Assembly (NCBI RefSeq): GCF_015482585.1
Contig: NZ_CP049742.1
Span: 322,501 to 386,500 of the forward strand
Direction: 5' to 3'
From: Mangrovibacillus cuniculi
Lineage (GTDB): Bacteria; Bacillota; Bacilli; Bacillales; R1DC41
Length of the DNA: 64,000 nt
Shown here: one piece after another, positions 25,803 through 33,812 of the stretch
Numbering within the stretch: position 1 is the stretch's first letter
Layout: each line of letters opens with the position of its first letter
Notes under the pieces: generated by a model
Seen by the model: only the letters and a program-made list of their open reading frames with translations
What the model was told of the DNA's origin: nothing
The model's database searches: none
Made by a program: the position numbers and the translations under genes

Positions 25803-26678
25803 ATGTGGGAGCAGTTAGTGGTTGTAGATGAAAGGTATTTATTTGAAGAAGCGTTACATCGTTTAAAAATAGATCCGTTGAACGTTATTGATGAAGAACA
25901 TGCTCGAATTCATATCCCAATCTACCATACATATGAAGTTGTGAGTGTGCAATGTACTAGAGTTTCTAGAGGTGTACATATGCTCATTAAGGGAAAGGAT
26001 AGTACGACAAAAGAAGCAGTTTTGTTGGAGATTAAAAGAATTCTTGGGATTGATCAAACGTTTGATCAATTAGAAAATCATTTTTCTACTACGCCTCTCG
26101 AATCGTTGTTTCAGAGACATAATGGTACGCCAATTATTTTGGAGTGGTCTTTATTTAGCTGTCTACTGAAGAGTATTATCCATCAACAACTTAATACAAA
26201 ATTTGCTGCTACGCTTACCACTCGTTTTGTTCAAAAGTATGGTGAAAAAATTGACGGTGTATGGTTTTATCCAACACCAGAGAATGTCGCACTCATACCT
26301 GTTGAAGAATTAAGAACACTATCTTTTAGTCAGAGAAAAGCGGAGTACATCATCGACATTGCGAAAGCAGTTCTTGAAAAGAAAATCACTTTAGATTTAT
26401 CCTACTTACATACGCTTGAAAATCAAGAAGTGGAAAAACAACTAACAAGAATTAGAGGAATTGGGCCATGGACTGCGCAGAGCTTTTTAATGTTTGGATT
26501 GGGTCGAAAAGATCTCTTTCCAGTTGGAGACATTGGGCTTCAAAATGCGCTAAAACATATTTATGGATTTGAAAATAAACCTTCTAAAGAATGGATGGAA
26601 AAAGAGTCCCAAAGTTGGTCTCCTTATCGATCCTACGTAGCATTATACCTATGGAGAAGTTTAGAAAGAAAAGAGTGA
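25803..26678 (+). CDS. yfjP: DNA-3-methyladenine glycosylase (AlkA-like) YfjP
   Basis: 291-aa base-excision glycosylase of the HhH-GPD superfamily. It has an N-terminal AlkA-like beta domain (1-95), then the helical domain with helix-hairpin-helix LTRIRGIGPWTAQSF at about 214-228 and the catalytic Asp in FPVGDIGLQNAL at about 239. It removes alkylated purines. GGAGG precedes the ATG. A perfect 22-bp palindrome is embedded in its coding sequence at 26049-26070. It is followed after six bases by the methyltransferase gene, so the two form an operon. Confidence 0.88.
   Translation: MWEQLVVVDERYLFEEALHRLKIDPLNVIDEEHARIHIPIYHTYEVVSVQCTRVSRGVHMLIKGKDSTTKEAVLLEIKRILGIDQTFDQLENHFSTTPLESLFQRHNGTPIILEWSLFSCLLKSIIHQQLNTKFAATLTTRFVQKYGEKIDGVWFYPTPENVALIPVEELRTLSFSQRKAEYIIDIAKAVLEKKITLDLSYLHTLENQEVEKQLTRIRGIGPWTAQSFLMFGLGRKDLFPVGDIGLQNALKHIYGFENKPSKEWMEKESQSWSPYRSYVALYLWRSLERKE
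26049..26070. promoter_or_regulatory. 22-bp perfect palindrome inside yfjP
   Basis: Half-site ATTGATCAAAC followed by its exact complement. The central 14 bp are the same as the intergenic palindrome at 11074-11087. It may be an operator-like site or chance within codons. Confidence 0.3.
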
Positions 26679-26684
26679 ACGGAC

Positions 26685-28094
26685 ATGAATAAAAACGTAA
26701 AGCAAGTAAAACAACAAAATCCTGTTAAAGAAGGACAACAATTCCCTTTAACGATTAAACGATTAGGTATTAACGGTGAGGGAGTGGGTTATTTTAAGCG
26801 CCAAGTGGTGTTTGTGCCTGGTGCATTACCCGAAGAAGAAGTGGTGGTAGAAGCAACTTTAGTAAAGAACTCTTTCGCACAAGCCAAAATAAAGAAAATT
26901 AGAAAAGCTTCTCCACATCGTACAACTGCCCCTTGTCCAGTCTACGACATTTGTGGTGGCTGCCAATTGCAACACTTAACGTACGAGCAGCAGTTAGTAG
27001 AAAAGAGAGACATCGTAAAACAAGCGTTTGAACGTTTTTATAAAGCAATACCTACTGATCAGTTAACCATCCTACCTACAAAAGGTATGGATGATCCGTG
27101 GGCTTATCGAAACAAAAGCCAATTCCAAACGCAGTATAATCGAGGGAAAGTGGAAGCTGGATTATACAGTGAACAGTCTCATAAGTTAATTGATATAGAT
27201 CGATGTATTGTACAACATCCTGCAACGGATTTTATTACTAATACTGCCAAATCAAGCTTAACAAAGTGGAACCTTCCAATATATTCGGAAAAGAAAAAGA
27301 AAGCTGGTATTCGAACTATTGTCGTCCGAGTAGGATTTAAGACAGGACAAGCTCAGATTGTTTTTGTTTCTTCTACACCGAACTTACCAAACTTAGAAGA
27401 AGTGGTAAGAGATGTGCAAGAACAATGTCCATCGGTCGTTTCTGTCATGTTAAACATTCAACCAAGTAAAACACCTATCATTTTTGGTGATAAAACCACG
27501 TTACTTGCAGGACAAGAAAAAATTCAAGAAGAGCTAAAAGAATTTTCATACGAACTGTCCGCACGAGCTTTCTTCCAGTTAAACCCTGTACAGACTGTAA
27601 CTCTTTATGATGAAGCAAAAAAAGCTGCTAAATTAACAGGTAAAGAAAAGATTGTAGATGCGTATTGTGGTTCTGGAACAATTGGCTTATGGCTTGTAGA
27701 TGGTGCATCAGAAATTAGAGGAATGGATGTCATCGAAGCCTCTATTAAAGATGCTAGACAAAATGCGAAAAAGTATGGTTATGGTGACAAAGCTACGTAT
27801 GAAGTAGGAACAGCAGAGAACTGGTTACCTAAGTGGAAACAAGCAGGATTTTCCCCTGATGTAGTAGTAGTTGACCCTCCAAGAGTAGGTTGTGATGATC
27901 AGTTCCTATCTACACTTTTAAAGGTTAAGCCAAAGACATTTGTTTATGTTTCTTGTAATCCGTCCACTTTAGCAAAGAATGTACAGCAATTAAGTAGGTT
28001 ATATGAAATTGATTACATTCAACCTGTTGACATGTTCCCGCAAACGGCGCAAGTGGAAGCGGTCGTTCGCTTAACATTAAAGAAGAGTAAATAA
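26685..28094 (+). CDS. rlmD: 23S rRNA (uracil-5) methyltransferase, RlmD/YfjO type
   Basis: 469-aa SAM-dependent RNA m5U methyltransferase. A TRAM domain lies at about 20-75 ([20 protein letters not shown]), followed by the 4Fe-4S cysteines in [13 protein letters not shown] at about 84-96. The SAM site is [12 protein letters not shown] at about 325, and the catalytic nucleophile Cys is in [13 protein letters not shown] near 425. Bacilli have two paralogues (YefA/RlmCD and YfjO); length and neighbours fit YfjO, so the exact target uridine is not certain. Six bases after yfjP, with a weak ribosome site. Confidence 0.88.
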   Translation: MNKNVKQVKQQNPVKEGQQFPLTIKRLGINGEGVGYFKRQVVFVPGALPEEEVVVEATLVKNSFAQAKIKKIRKASPHRTTAPCPVYDICGGCQLQHLTYEQQLVEKRDIVKQAFERFYKAIPTDQLTILPTKGMDDPWAYRNKSQFQTQYNRGKVEAGLYSEQSHKLIDIDRCIVQHPATDFITNTAKSSLTKWNLPIYSEKKKKAGIRTIVVRVGFKTGQAQIVFVSSTPNLPNLEEVVRDVQEQCPSVVSVMLNIQPSKTPIIFGDKTTLLAGQEKIQEELKEFSYELSARAFFQLNPVQTVTLYDEAKKAAKLTGKEKIVDAYCGSGTIGLWLVDGASEIRGMDVIEASIKDARQNAKKYGYGDKATYEVGTAENWLPKWKQAGFSPDVVVVDPPRVGCDDQFLSTLLKVKPKTFVYVSCNPSTLAKNVQQLSRLYEIDYIQPVDMFPQTAQVEAVVRLTLKKSK

Positions 28095-28097
28095 TAT

Positions 28098-28381
28098 AAA
28101 AGAGGCTGGGACAAAACCAGAAAGTGACTGCACTGGGATTTCCGCTGCAGGGGGACGCTTTCCACGGGGCGGGTTGCTGAGCCTCCTCGTCGCTGAAGAA
28201 CGCTCCTGTGGGGTCTCAGTAACCCACCTATCCCGTAGGAGTCGCCCCCTTCCGCTCCAATCCCTAAGAATTATTCTTTAAATGCACTAATTCTGCAGTA
28301 TCATGATCTTCAATACAACGCAAAAAAGGTACATTCGTTTTCTCGAAATGTACCTTTTTTGTTCTGTCGCAGCCTCTTTAA
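28098..28381. repeat. G repeat copy 3, without H insertion
   Basis: Bounded by the inverted repeat AAAGAGGCTGGGACA / TGTCGCAGCCTCTTT. Internal GGGGGACGCTTTCCACGGGG and GGAGTCGCCCCCTTCCGCTC match the other two copies. At the site where copies 1 and 2 carry H sequence this copy reads GGGTTGCTGAGCCTCCTCG, an empty site. It fills the 352-base gap between rlmD and yfjQ. Confidence 0.85.
28320..28362. terminator. Terminator hairpin inside G copy 3
   Basis: AAAAAAGGTACATT / AATGTACCTTTTTT arms with a CGTTTTCTCG loop. It probably ends the yfjP-rlmD operon. Confidence 0.7.
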
Positions 28382-28446
28382 TATGGCAAGAAAGTTTATT
28401 ACTAATTTGATTCGGGAAACGTAAAAGAGAAAAGAGGGATACGTAA

Positions 28447-29493
28447 ATGAGAAGGTTAAAAAGAATTGCTTCCAGAAAAAAGAATACGACTCTTAAACCT
28501 GTTCACTCAGGTCCCACTGCTATACATATGATTGAAGTAGAGGGTGGAGATTTCCACTCTCATACAGCGGAACGTATAGAGGAAGTGGAGAAACATTTAC
28601 AAGACACACCAGTCGATTGGATACATATAGATGGTGTTCATGATGTGAATACAATAGAAAAAGTAGGAGGTATATTAAACCTTCATCCTCTTGTAGTAGA
28701 GGACATATTAAATGTAGATCATCGTCCGAAATTAGAGGTAAAGGAAAATCACTTACTAGTTATCTTAAAACGTCTAGCTTTTCATCCGGAAAAGGTTGAA
28801 GTGTTAGAAGAGCAAATAAGTATAGTTATTTTTGATAAAGTAATCATCTCTTTTGGAGAAGCCGGTTCTAGTTTCTATGAAAGAGTAATAACGCAAGCAG
28901 AGGAGCAAAGGCAAGATCATCTACTGGACCAATCAGATGGATTATTCCATACCATGCTTGACGTGATTGTTGATGAATATATGAAGGTAACCGAAGAAAT
29001 GGGAGACGACATGGAAGAGTTAGAAGATAGATTAATCATGCATCCTAGACAAAATGACCTTCAAACCATTTATGAATATCGTCACGCGGTTCTCTCCTTT
29101 AAGAAACGAGCGTTACCTGTTCAAGACATGCTGATCAAATTGCTACAACAAGAATTCGATATGATTCAAGTGAACATGAGAGAATATTTTAACGACATAT
29201 ATGATCATATGGTAGTGGTGGCGGATGCTTATGAGGCTCACCGTGGACAAGTCGCGAGTTTAGTGGACCTCTATTATTCAAGCATTTCCAATAAAATGAA
29301 TGAAATCATGAAAGTCCTAACAATAGTTTCCACTATATTTATTCCACTCACTTTTATAGCAGGGATTTATGGTATGAACTTTGCTCATATGCCAGAATTG
29401 GATGAACAGTGGGCTTATCCGCTAGTGTGGGTCATCATGATTTCGTTAACTGTTGGAATGTTAATCTATTTCAAAGTAAAAAAATGGTATTAG
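28447..29493 (+). CDS. yfjQ: CorA-family divalent metal transporter YfjQ
   Basis: 348-aa CorA-type Mg2+/Co2+ channel. It has a large N-terminal cytoplasmic alpha/beta domain (about 1-240), a long stalk helix, and two C-terminal TM segments at about 290-310 and 322-342 with the selectivity motif YGMNFAHMP between them. It forms a pentamer in the membrane. GAGGGATACGTAA precedes the ATG. Directly downstream lies the cluster of DnaA boxes and then a terminator shared with yfhE. Confidence 0.88.
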   Translation: MRRLKRIASRKKNTTLKPVHSGPTAIHMIEVEGGDFHSHTAERIEEVEKHLQDTPVDWIHIDGVHDVNTIEKVGGILNLHPLVVEDILNVDHRPKLEVKENHLLVILKRLAFHPEKVEVLEEQISIVIFDKVIISFGEAGSSFYERVITQAEEQRQDHLLDQSDGLFHTMLDVIVDEYMKVTEEMGDDMEELEDRLIMHPRQNDLQTIYEYRHAVLSFKKRALPVQDMLIKLLQQEFDMIQVNMREYFNDIYDHMVVVADAYEAHRGQVASLVDLYYSSISNKMNEIMKVLTIVSTIFIPLTFIAGIYGMNFAHMPELDEQWAYPLVWVIMISLTVGMLIYFKVKKWY

Positions 29494-29508
29494 GGAAAGT
29501 TGTTAACA

Positions 29509-29626
29509 TTATCAACAGTATTGTGGATAAAACAGTGGATAACCATCCACAGGACTGACCACCTTGTATCCTTTATGTATCAAAGGGTATAAAAGTTATT
29601 AAGATTATCCACAGTTCTGTGGATAA
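29509..29626. other. DnaA-box cluster
   Basis: Three perfect TTATCCACA boxes (29522-29530 reverse, 29605-29613 forward, 29618-29626 reverse), two with one mismatch (29509-29517 forward, 29534-29542 reverse) and one with two mismatches (29543-29551), all within 118 bp. The last two perfect boxes are back to back as an inverted pair with a TT or GTTC centre. It resembles the DnaA-box clusters outside oriC in B. subtilis that titrate DnaA. Confidence 0.8.
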
Positions 29627-29627
29627 T

Positions 29628-29662
29628 AAAAGACATATCTCTTATGGATATGTCTTTTATTA
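29628..29662. terminator. Terminator between yfjQ and yfhE
   Basis: AAAGACATATC / GATATGTCTTT arms, A-rich before and T-rich after. It can work for both convergent genes. Confidence 0.7.
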
Positions 29663-29692
29663 TGTGATTGATATCAAGTTATTAATAAGATC

Positions 29693-29815
29693 TTATCCTC
29701 TTTTAGGAGAAGCTTCAGATGCAGCGCGATCCGCCTTTTTAAATTCACGGTGAAAGCTGATCTCCTGAGCTTTTCGTAAATAGCGTTTGCCTTCTTCTTT
29801 ATAACGTTTTTCCAT
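29693..29815 (-). CDS. yfhE: YfhE-family small protein
   Basis: 40-aa basic protein starting MEKRYKEEGKRYLRKAQEIS and ending in KKADRAASEASPKRG. The FKKADRAASEAS core is the YfhE family pattern; function is unknown. AGAGGAG lies about nine bases before the ATG. It is downstream of yfhF on the same strand (76 bases), as in other bacilli. A longer open frame over the same bases on this strand has no such similarity. Confidence 0.78.
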   Translation of the reverse strand: MEKRYKEEGKRYLRKAQEISFHREFKKADRAASEASPKRG

Positions 29816-29891
29816 AAGTATCCACTCCTCTGAATGATATTCTTTACAAGTCTAACCATTGAGGGGGAGTGGCATACGAAATACAAAAAAA

Positions 29892-30800
29892 TTACTCTTC
29901 ATAGATATCTTCTAATGCATCTTTAAGCGTTGGATAGGCAAAAGTAAAATTTGTATGCTGTAAAACCGTTGGAAGTACGTGTTGTCCTTCTAATACTAAG
30001 ATGCTTTTTTCGCCTAAAAGTGCTTTTAAAGCAAAACTTGGTGCAGGAATCCAGTGGGGTCTATTTAACGCATCAGCGACTGTCTTTCCAAATTCCTTCA
30101 TCCTTAACGGATGAGGGGAGACTAAGTTTACAGGTCCCTTAATATCAGTGTTGTTCATACAATGGTCTATGGCTCTGACAACATCTTTCCAATGAATCCA
30201 TGATAACCATTGCCTTCCTGTTCCAACTGTGCCACCTGCAAACAATTTGTATGGCATAGCTATAGCAGGTAGGGCACCTTCATCTTTCCCAAGAATAATA
30301 CCAAACCTCGTGTAAACCGTTCGAATACCTAAACTTTCTGCTTCAGAAGCTAAGTTTTCCCATGTTGAAACGGTCGTTGCCAAAAAGTCGTCACCATGAT
30401 TCAAGCTATCTTCACGATAGGTAGCGTCTTCGCTAGTTTGGTAAATACCTATCGCTGAAGCATTTATAAACGTACTTGGTTTCGGCTCCATAACTTTCAT
30501 TATTCGGAGAAGTTCTTTCGTTGTGTTTACTCTACTTTTCAGGATAGATTCCTTTACTTCATCTGTCCAACGTCCACTATTAATCGACGTACCAGCAAGA
30601 TTAATGACAACATCGACTCCGGACAATGCCAGTTCAGGCTGTGCGCTTTCCTTTAACCAAGTTACGTAAGAAAGTCTTGGGTGAGAGGATGTCTTTTCTT
30701 CAGATCTTGTTAAAATTACTACCTCATGTTCGTTTTCTAAAAAGTAATTAGTTAAGCCTTTTCCAACAAATCCTGTTCCACCTGCAATAGCTATTTTCAT
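29892..30800 (-). CDS. yfhF: TIGR01777-type NAD-dependent epimerase YfhF
   Basis: 302-aa extended SDR-type protein (TIGR01777, similar to SulA-type cell division inhibitor YfcH in old annotations). The Rossmann motif GGTGFVGKGLTNYF is at about 8-21, and NASAIGIYQ and the C-terminal DUF1731 part (HPLRMKEFGKTVADAL, VLEGQHVLP) are present. Substrate is unknown. I use the ATG at 30800, after GCGAGGGATACG; a TTG six codons upstream is possible. Confidence 0.83.
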   Translation of the reverse strand: MKIAIAGGTGFVGKGLTNYFLENEHEVVILTRSEEKTSSHPRLSYVTWLKESAQPELALSGVDVVINLAGTSINSGRWTDEVKESILKSRVNTTKELLRIMKVMEPKPSTFINASAIGIYQTSEDATYREDSLNHGDDFLATTVSTWENLASEAESLGIRTVYTRFGIILGKDEGALPAIAMPYKLFAGGTVGTGRQWLSWIHWKDVVRAIDHCMNNTDIKGPVNLVSPHPLRMKEFGKTVADALNRPHWIPAPSFALKALLGEKSILVLEGQHVLPTVLQHTNFTFAYPTLKDALEDIYEE

Positions 30801-30901
30801 CGTATCCCTCGCCTTCAAATAAGAACTTATGCTTACTTTATGTTATGTTAAAAGTATGAAAAATACTATTTAAAAGCGGTTCTTATACTAAGGAGGAGTC
30901 C

Positions 30902-31693
30902 ATGAAAATCATTACAAAGATTAGCGTTCAAGAGAAAAGAAAAGATCGTTATAATATCTTCTTAAATGAAAAATACGCTTTTAGCGTAGATGAAGCGGTT
31001 CTGATTAAACATAACTTAGTAAAAGGACAACAGTTAACAGAAGAAGATATTGAACAGATTCAAGTGCAAGAGGAAGATCAGAAGGCATATGGGAAAGCCA
31101 TCAATTTTCTATCCTATCGAATGCGTTCCACTGGAGAAGTGTTTACGTACTTAAAAGAACAAGAAGTAGAAGAACACGTGATTCAACAAATACTTTCTAA
31201 GCTAATGGAGAACGGGTACTTAGATGATTTAGCTTTTGCGAACGCTTATGTTAGAACAATGATGGAGACGACGGATAAAGGCCCCAACGTCCTAAAGCAG
31301 GAGTTAAAGCTAAAGTCTGTCAGTGATGCAAAAATCGAAGAAGCGTTGTTGAACTTTAGTGAAGAAAGAATGATAGAGAAGGTTAAAAAGTTAGCGGAGA
31401 AAGTGGCGAAGAAACAGCGAACGCAATCCGCTAAAATGCTTCAGCTAAAAGTGGAAGAAGCGATTGTAAAGAAGGGATATCCAGCTTATTTATTGGGTGA
31501 AGTAAAAGAAGAATTCGAAGAGCAAGGAATGGAAGAAGAGGAAGAGTGGGCAAGATTAGTAACGCAAGGGGAAAAGTTTGCAAGAAAGTACGACAAGTTC
31601 GAAGGCTATGAGAAAAAGATGAAGCTGAAGCAAGCATTGTTTCGTAAAGGCTTCCCGTTACATTTAATAGACCGATATTTAGAAGAAGAATAA
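30902..31693 (+). CDS. recX: Recombination regulator RecX
   Basis: 263-aa helical protein that binds RecA filaments and modulates recombination. Three or four RecX three-helix repeats are visible, including FLSYRMRSTGEVFTYLKEQ at about 68-86 and NGYLDDLAFANAYVRTMM at about 103-120. Length and position next to yfhF and yfhH match B. subtilis recX (yfhG). AGGAGG precedes the ATG. Confidence 0.9.
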   Translation: MKIITKISVQEKRKDRYNIFLNEKYAFSVDEAVLIKHNLVKGQQLTEEDIEQIQVQEEDQKAYGKAINFLSYRMRSTGEVFTYLKEQEVEEHVIQQILSKLMENGYLDDLAFANAYVRTMMETTDKGPNVLKQELKLKSVSDAKIEEALLNFSEERMIEKVKKLAEKVAKKQRTQSAKMLQLKVEEAIVKKGYPAYLLGEVKEEFEEQGMEEEEEWARLVTQGEKFARKYDKFEGYEKKMKLKQALFRKGFPLHLIDRYLEEE

Positions 31694-31730
31694 AGAGGGG
31701 CCTTTGTCGGGCACCTCTTTATTTTACACT
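31691..31730. terminator. Terminator between recX and the SDR gene
   Basis: TAAAGAGG / CCTCTTTA arms around a G/C-rich loop, placed between two convergent genes. Confidence 0.6.
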
Positions 31731-32389
31731 TCTATATGGTCTTCTTTGTCTACCTGTTCTAAAATAGCATCGGCTACTACATCTGCTGGACGAAGTCGGC
31801 TCTTGTCTTTGATATGATCGCTTTCTTCCCAAAATGGCGTATCCATTCCACCCATGTACGCTCGTACGAATCGGATAGGTGTATCCTCATACTCTGCTGC
31901 AAGACTTTCCATTAATCCTCTAGCAGCAAATTTACTTGCGCAATAAACTGCTTCATTCTTTTTCCCTCTTAATCCCGCGGTTGAAATAATCCCTAAATAG
32001 GTTGCAGAATCTTGTTTTTCTACAAAGGGAAGGGAAACTTGAATGATGTTGACTAATCCACCTATATTTGTATCCATCATTCGGTTAAATTCTTTAGGAT
32101 CCAATTGTTTAAAAGGACCAAAATTCCCGACACCTGCTGATAGAACTATAGTGTGTATCGTGTGGTGCTCAAAGATTGTTGGTAATTTCTTTTCTACTTG
32201 GTCCCGATCGCGAACGTCTAAACGAACGGTTGTTGCTTTTCCGCCGTTACTTTCAATAGTATTTTTTGTTTCTTGAAGTGTCTTTTCGTGTCTTCCAATA
32301 AGGATGATATGGTAACCTTGTTCAGCAAACTTTTGTGCAAAACTTGCCCCAAGCCCAGTACCAGCTCCTGTGATTAGAACGCTTTTCAT
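31724..32389 (-). CDS. Short-chain dehydrogenase/reductase
   Basis: 221-aa classical SDR: NAD(P)-binding TGAGTGLGASFAQKF at 7-21, LSAGVGNFG in place of the NNAG motif, the catalytic Ser in ISTAGLRG, and YCASKFAARG (Tyr and Lys, YX3K) at about 147. The Arg residues after the first strand (GRHEK) favour NADPH. Substrate is unknown. It lies between recX and yfhH, where B. subtilis as I recall has no such gene, so it may be an insertion. Confidence 0.83.
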   Translation of the reverse strand: MKSVLITGAGTGLGASFAQKFAEQGYHIILIGRHEKTLQETKNTIESNGGKATTVRLDVRDRDQVEKKLPTIFEHHTIHTIVLSAGVGNFGPFKQLDPKEFNRMMDTNIGGLVNIIQVSLPFVEKQDSATYLGIISTAGLRGKKNEAVYCASKFAARGLMESLAAEYEDTPIRFVRAYMGGMDTPFWEESDHIKDKSRLRPADVVADAILEQVDKEDHIEV

Positions 32390-32468
32390 TTTTTGAAACC
32401 CCTTTCTGTACAGCTATAATGAGTATAGTATACAATTGAGTAAGAAGACAAAGAAGGTGTTGGAGAAG

Positions 32469-32786
32469 ATGGAAAAACGTTATAGTGAATTAACAGAACA
32501 TGAACTTCGTCAAGAAATTGCTACGTTAAAGGAAAAAGCGAGAAAAGCAGAGCAGTTAGGGATTGTAAATGAATTTGCGGTCTTAGAACGTAAAGCTATT
32601 ATGGCTCAAAGCTATCTTTTAAATCCAAAAGATTATTCCGCTGGAGAGATTTACGAGTTGGAAAGTGATCCGGGTACTTTTTTCCGTATTGATTATATGA
32701 ATGGTGTGTTTGCTTGGGGATATCGTATGAATGATGACGGGAAAGAGGAAGCTGTTCCAATTGCGTTGTTGAGGAAGAAGAGGTAG
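32469..32786 (+). CDS. yfhH: YfhH (DUF1811) protein
   Basis: 105-aa cytosolic protein of the YfhH/DUF1811 family: a helical N-terminal half (MEKRYSELTEHELRQEIATL) and a small beta-barrel C-terminal half (YSAGEIYELESD, RIDYMNGVFAWGYR). Function is unknown. I use the ATG at 32469, because family members start MEKRYS; a TTG at 32436 would add 11 residues without a ribosome site. The 139-bp junction element starts 37 bases after the stop. Confidence 0.82.
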   Translation: MEKRYSELTEHELRQEIATLKEKARKAEQLGIVNEFAVLERKAIMAQSYLLNPKDYSAGEIYELESDPGTFFRIDYMNGVFAWGYRMNDDGKEEAVPIALLRKKR

Positions 32787-32822
32787 AAGTTTGTATGGTT
32801 AAAGACTCTAGTGACTGCAACA

Positions 32823-32961
32823 TTTTTTGACTCATTCGTGTGAAGCTTTACTTCACACGCCTTTCAACTTTGTTGAAAGGTAGCCAGAACGATACCAAGT
32901 CTTTAAGGAAAGCTAGCTTTCCCGGCGACTTGGTATCGTTCTGGCTAAATGAGTCAAAAAA
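32823..32961. other. 139-bp element that folds as a perfect four-way junction
   Basis: The outer arms TTTTTTGACTCATT (32823-32836) and AATGAGTCAAAAAA (32948-32961) are fully complementary. Inside, with no base left over, lie hairpin 1 (CGTGTGAAG / CTTCACACG, 32837-32859), hairpin 2 (CCTTTCAAC / GTTGAAAGG, 32860-32880) and hairpin 3 with 21-bp arms (32881-32901 and 32927-32947). Hairpin 3 has an inner palindrome GGAAAGCTAGCTTTCC. About 85% of bases pair without mismatch. No coding frame, and no T-tract on the 3' side. Function is unknown. Confidence 0.9.
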
Positions 32962-32974
32962 TTAACGTGATTAA

Positions 32975-33018
32975 ATCTAAAAAAGAGCCTAATGATCAAT
33001 CATTAGGCTCTTTTCTTA
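32975..33018. terminator. Bidirectional terminator
   Basis: AAAAGAGCCTAATGA / TCATTAGGCTCTTTT, 15-bp perfect arms with a short TCAA loop. It separates yfhH and the junction element from the minus-strand YpzG-like gene. Confidence 0.88.
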
Positions 33019-33020
33019 CA

Positions 33021-33182
33021 CTAATTTCTTCTTGACCTTGCCATTTGCTCCAATATCAACAAAGGTTGCGTTTGCTGCGTCTCCCCGTTGACTTGGTTTT
33101 TTTGTCGCTTAGGGTTGAAGTGAGTTAACGATAAATTGCTTTCATAATGCTGTTTACCAAAAACGTTTTGTTTCTTTCCCAT
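33021..33182 (-). CDS. YpzG-like small protein
   Basis: 53 aa beginning MGKKQNVFGKQHYESNLSLT and containing NPKRQKNQVNGETQQTQPLL. The NPK..QVNGET.QTQ pattern is that of the YpzG family of Bacillaceae, small Asn/Gln-rich proteins with unknown function. AGGAGG lies before the ATG. It follows sspK by 30 bases on the same strand, so it may be co-expressed in the forespore. Confidence 0.7.
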   Translation of the reverse strand: MGKKQNVFGKQHYESNLSLTHFNPKRQKNQVNGETQQTQPLLILEQMARSRRN

Positions 33183-33212
33183 CCGAACCGCCTCCTAAAG
33201 TGTGAATGCTTG

Positions 33213-33386
33213 TTACATCGAGTGGATACTGTCGTCTTCTCGTTGATTAGAAGCTTTCATACGTTCTTGCGGGTGGGTATTAATCGAGCCGTCTGCACGT
33301 TTTGAGTTAAACTCATCTTTAGCACGGCCTTCCCCTTCGAACTTGTTGTTTTGGAAATTGGTAAAATTCTTCGCTTTATTACGCAA
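33213..33386 (-). CDS. sspK: Small acid-soluble spore protein K
   Basis: 57-aa minor SASP. After the start comes RNKAKNF, then [19 protein letters not shown] and [15 protein letters not shown], closely similar to B. subtilis SspK but with a longer acidic tail. It begins with TTG, supported by AAGGGGGAG at the right distance and by family alignment. It is made in the forespore and located in the spore core. A sigma-G-like promoter is at 33440-33469. Confidence 0.88.
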   Translation of the reverse strand: MRNKAKNFTNFQNNKFEGEGRAKDEFNSKRADGSINTHPQERMKASNQREDDSIHSM

Positions 33387-33439
33387 TCGAATCTCCCCCT
33401 TATCTTCATGCCCTTTGCTTTTTCAGCAAGGTACCTTTA

Positions 33440-33469
33440 TAGTATGAGCATAAACTTACTTGTTATGAA
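33440..33469 (-). promoter_or_regulatory. Sigma-G-like promoter of sspK
   Basis: On the minus strand TTCATA, a 17-base spacer and CATACTA (consensus CATNNTA), 54 bases before the sspK start. Confidence 0.55.
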
Positions 33470-33493
33470 GGCAGTATTAGGGAGGTATAGAAT

Positions 33494-33763
33494 TTGAAAA
33501 AGTATCAAGATGAATTGGTTAAAATGTTGTTAAAGCAAAACGGTTCCTTATCAGTAGCTAGAGCAAGATCATGGGTAGAATTAATGTGGGAAGATTTCGA
33601 AACAACTTATGCCAAAAGCGGTCGTGAGTATCTTGGTGAGAAAGAAACAAAAAGAATAGTGGAACAGTGGGTGCTACACTATGGGCACCGTTTGCATGAC
33701 TTAGCGAATGTAAACAAGAAATATGCGCATCTCTTGGATGATGAAGAAGATGTTAAGCACTGA
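33494..33763 (+). CDS. yfhJ: YfhJ protein
   Basis: 89-aa helical cytosolic protein with the conserved WVELMWEDFETTYAKSGREY core of the Bacillaceae YfhJ (WVELL) family. Function is unknown. It lies divergently from sspK, as in B. subtilis. GGGAGG precedes the start. A terminator follows. Confidence 0.8.
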   Translation: MKKYQDELVKMLLKQNGSLSVARARSWVELMWEDFETTYAKSGREYLGEKETKRIVEQWVLHYGHRLHDLANVNKKYAHLLDDEEDVKH

Positions 33764-33779
33764 AAACTTAAAGTTAAAA

Positions 33780-33812
33780 CAAAAAACGGAAGGCAATCCT
33801 TCCGTTTTCTTA
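33780..33812. terminator. Terminator between yfhJ and yfhP
   Basis: AAAACGGAAGG / CCTTCCGTTTT arms, with A-rich and T-rich flanks, convergent genes on both sides. Confidence 0.85.

Noticed and set aside
29509..29626. Replication origin
   Set aside because: There is no dnaA/dnaN, no AT-rich unwinding region and no other oriC gene nearby, so only a DnaA-box cluster is claimed.
29674..29886. 70-aa minus-strand protein
   Set aside because: It overlaps the better supported yfhE, which has family similarity and a ribosome site in another frame.
32823..32961. Ordinary terminator or tRNA
   Set aside because: The T-run is on the 5' side of the structure on both strands. The cloverleaf-like shape lacks tRNA consensus bases (no TTCGA T-loop, no CCA-type acceptor).
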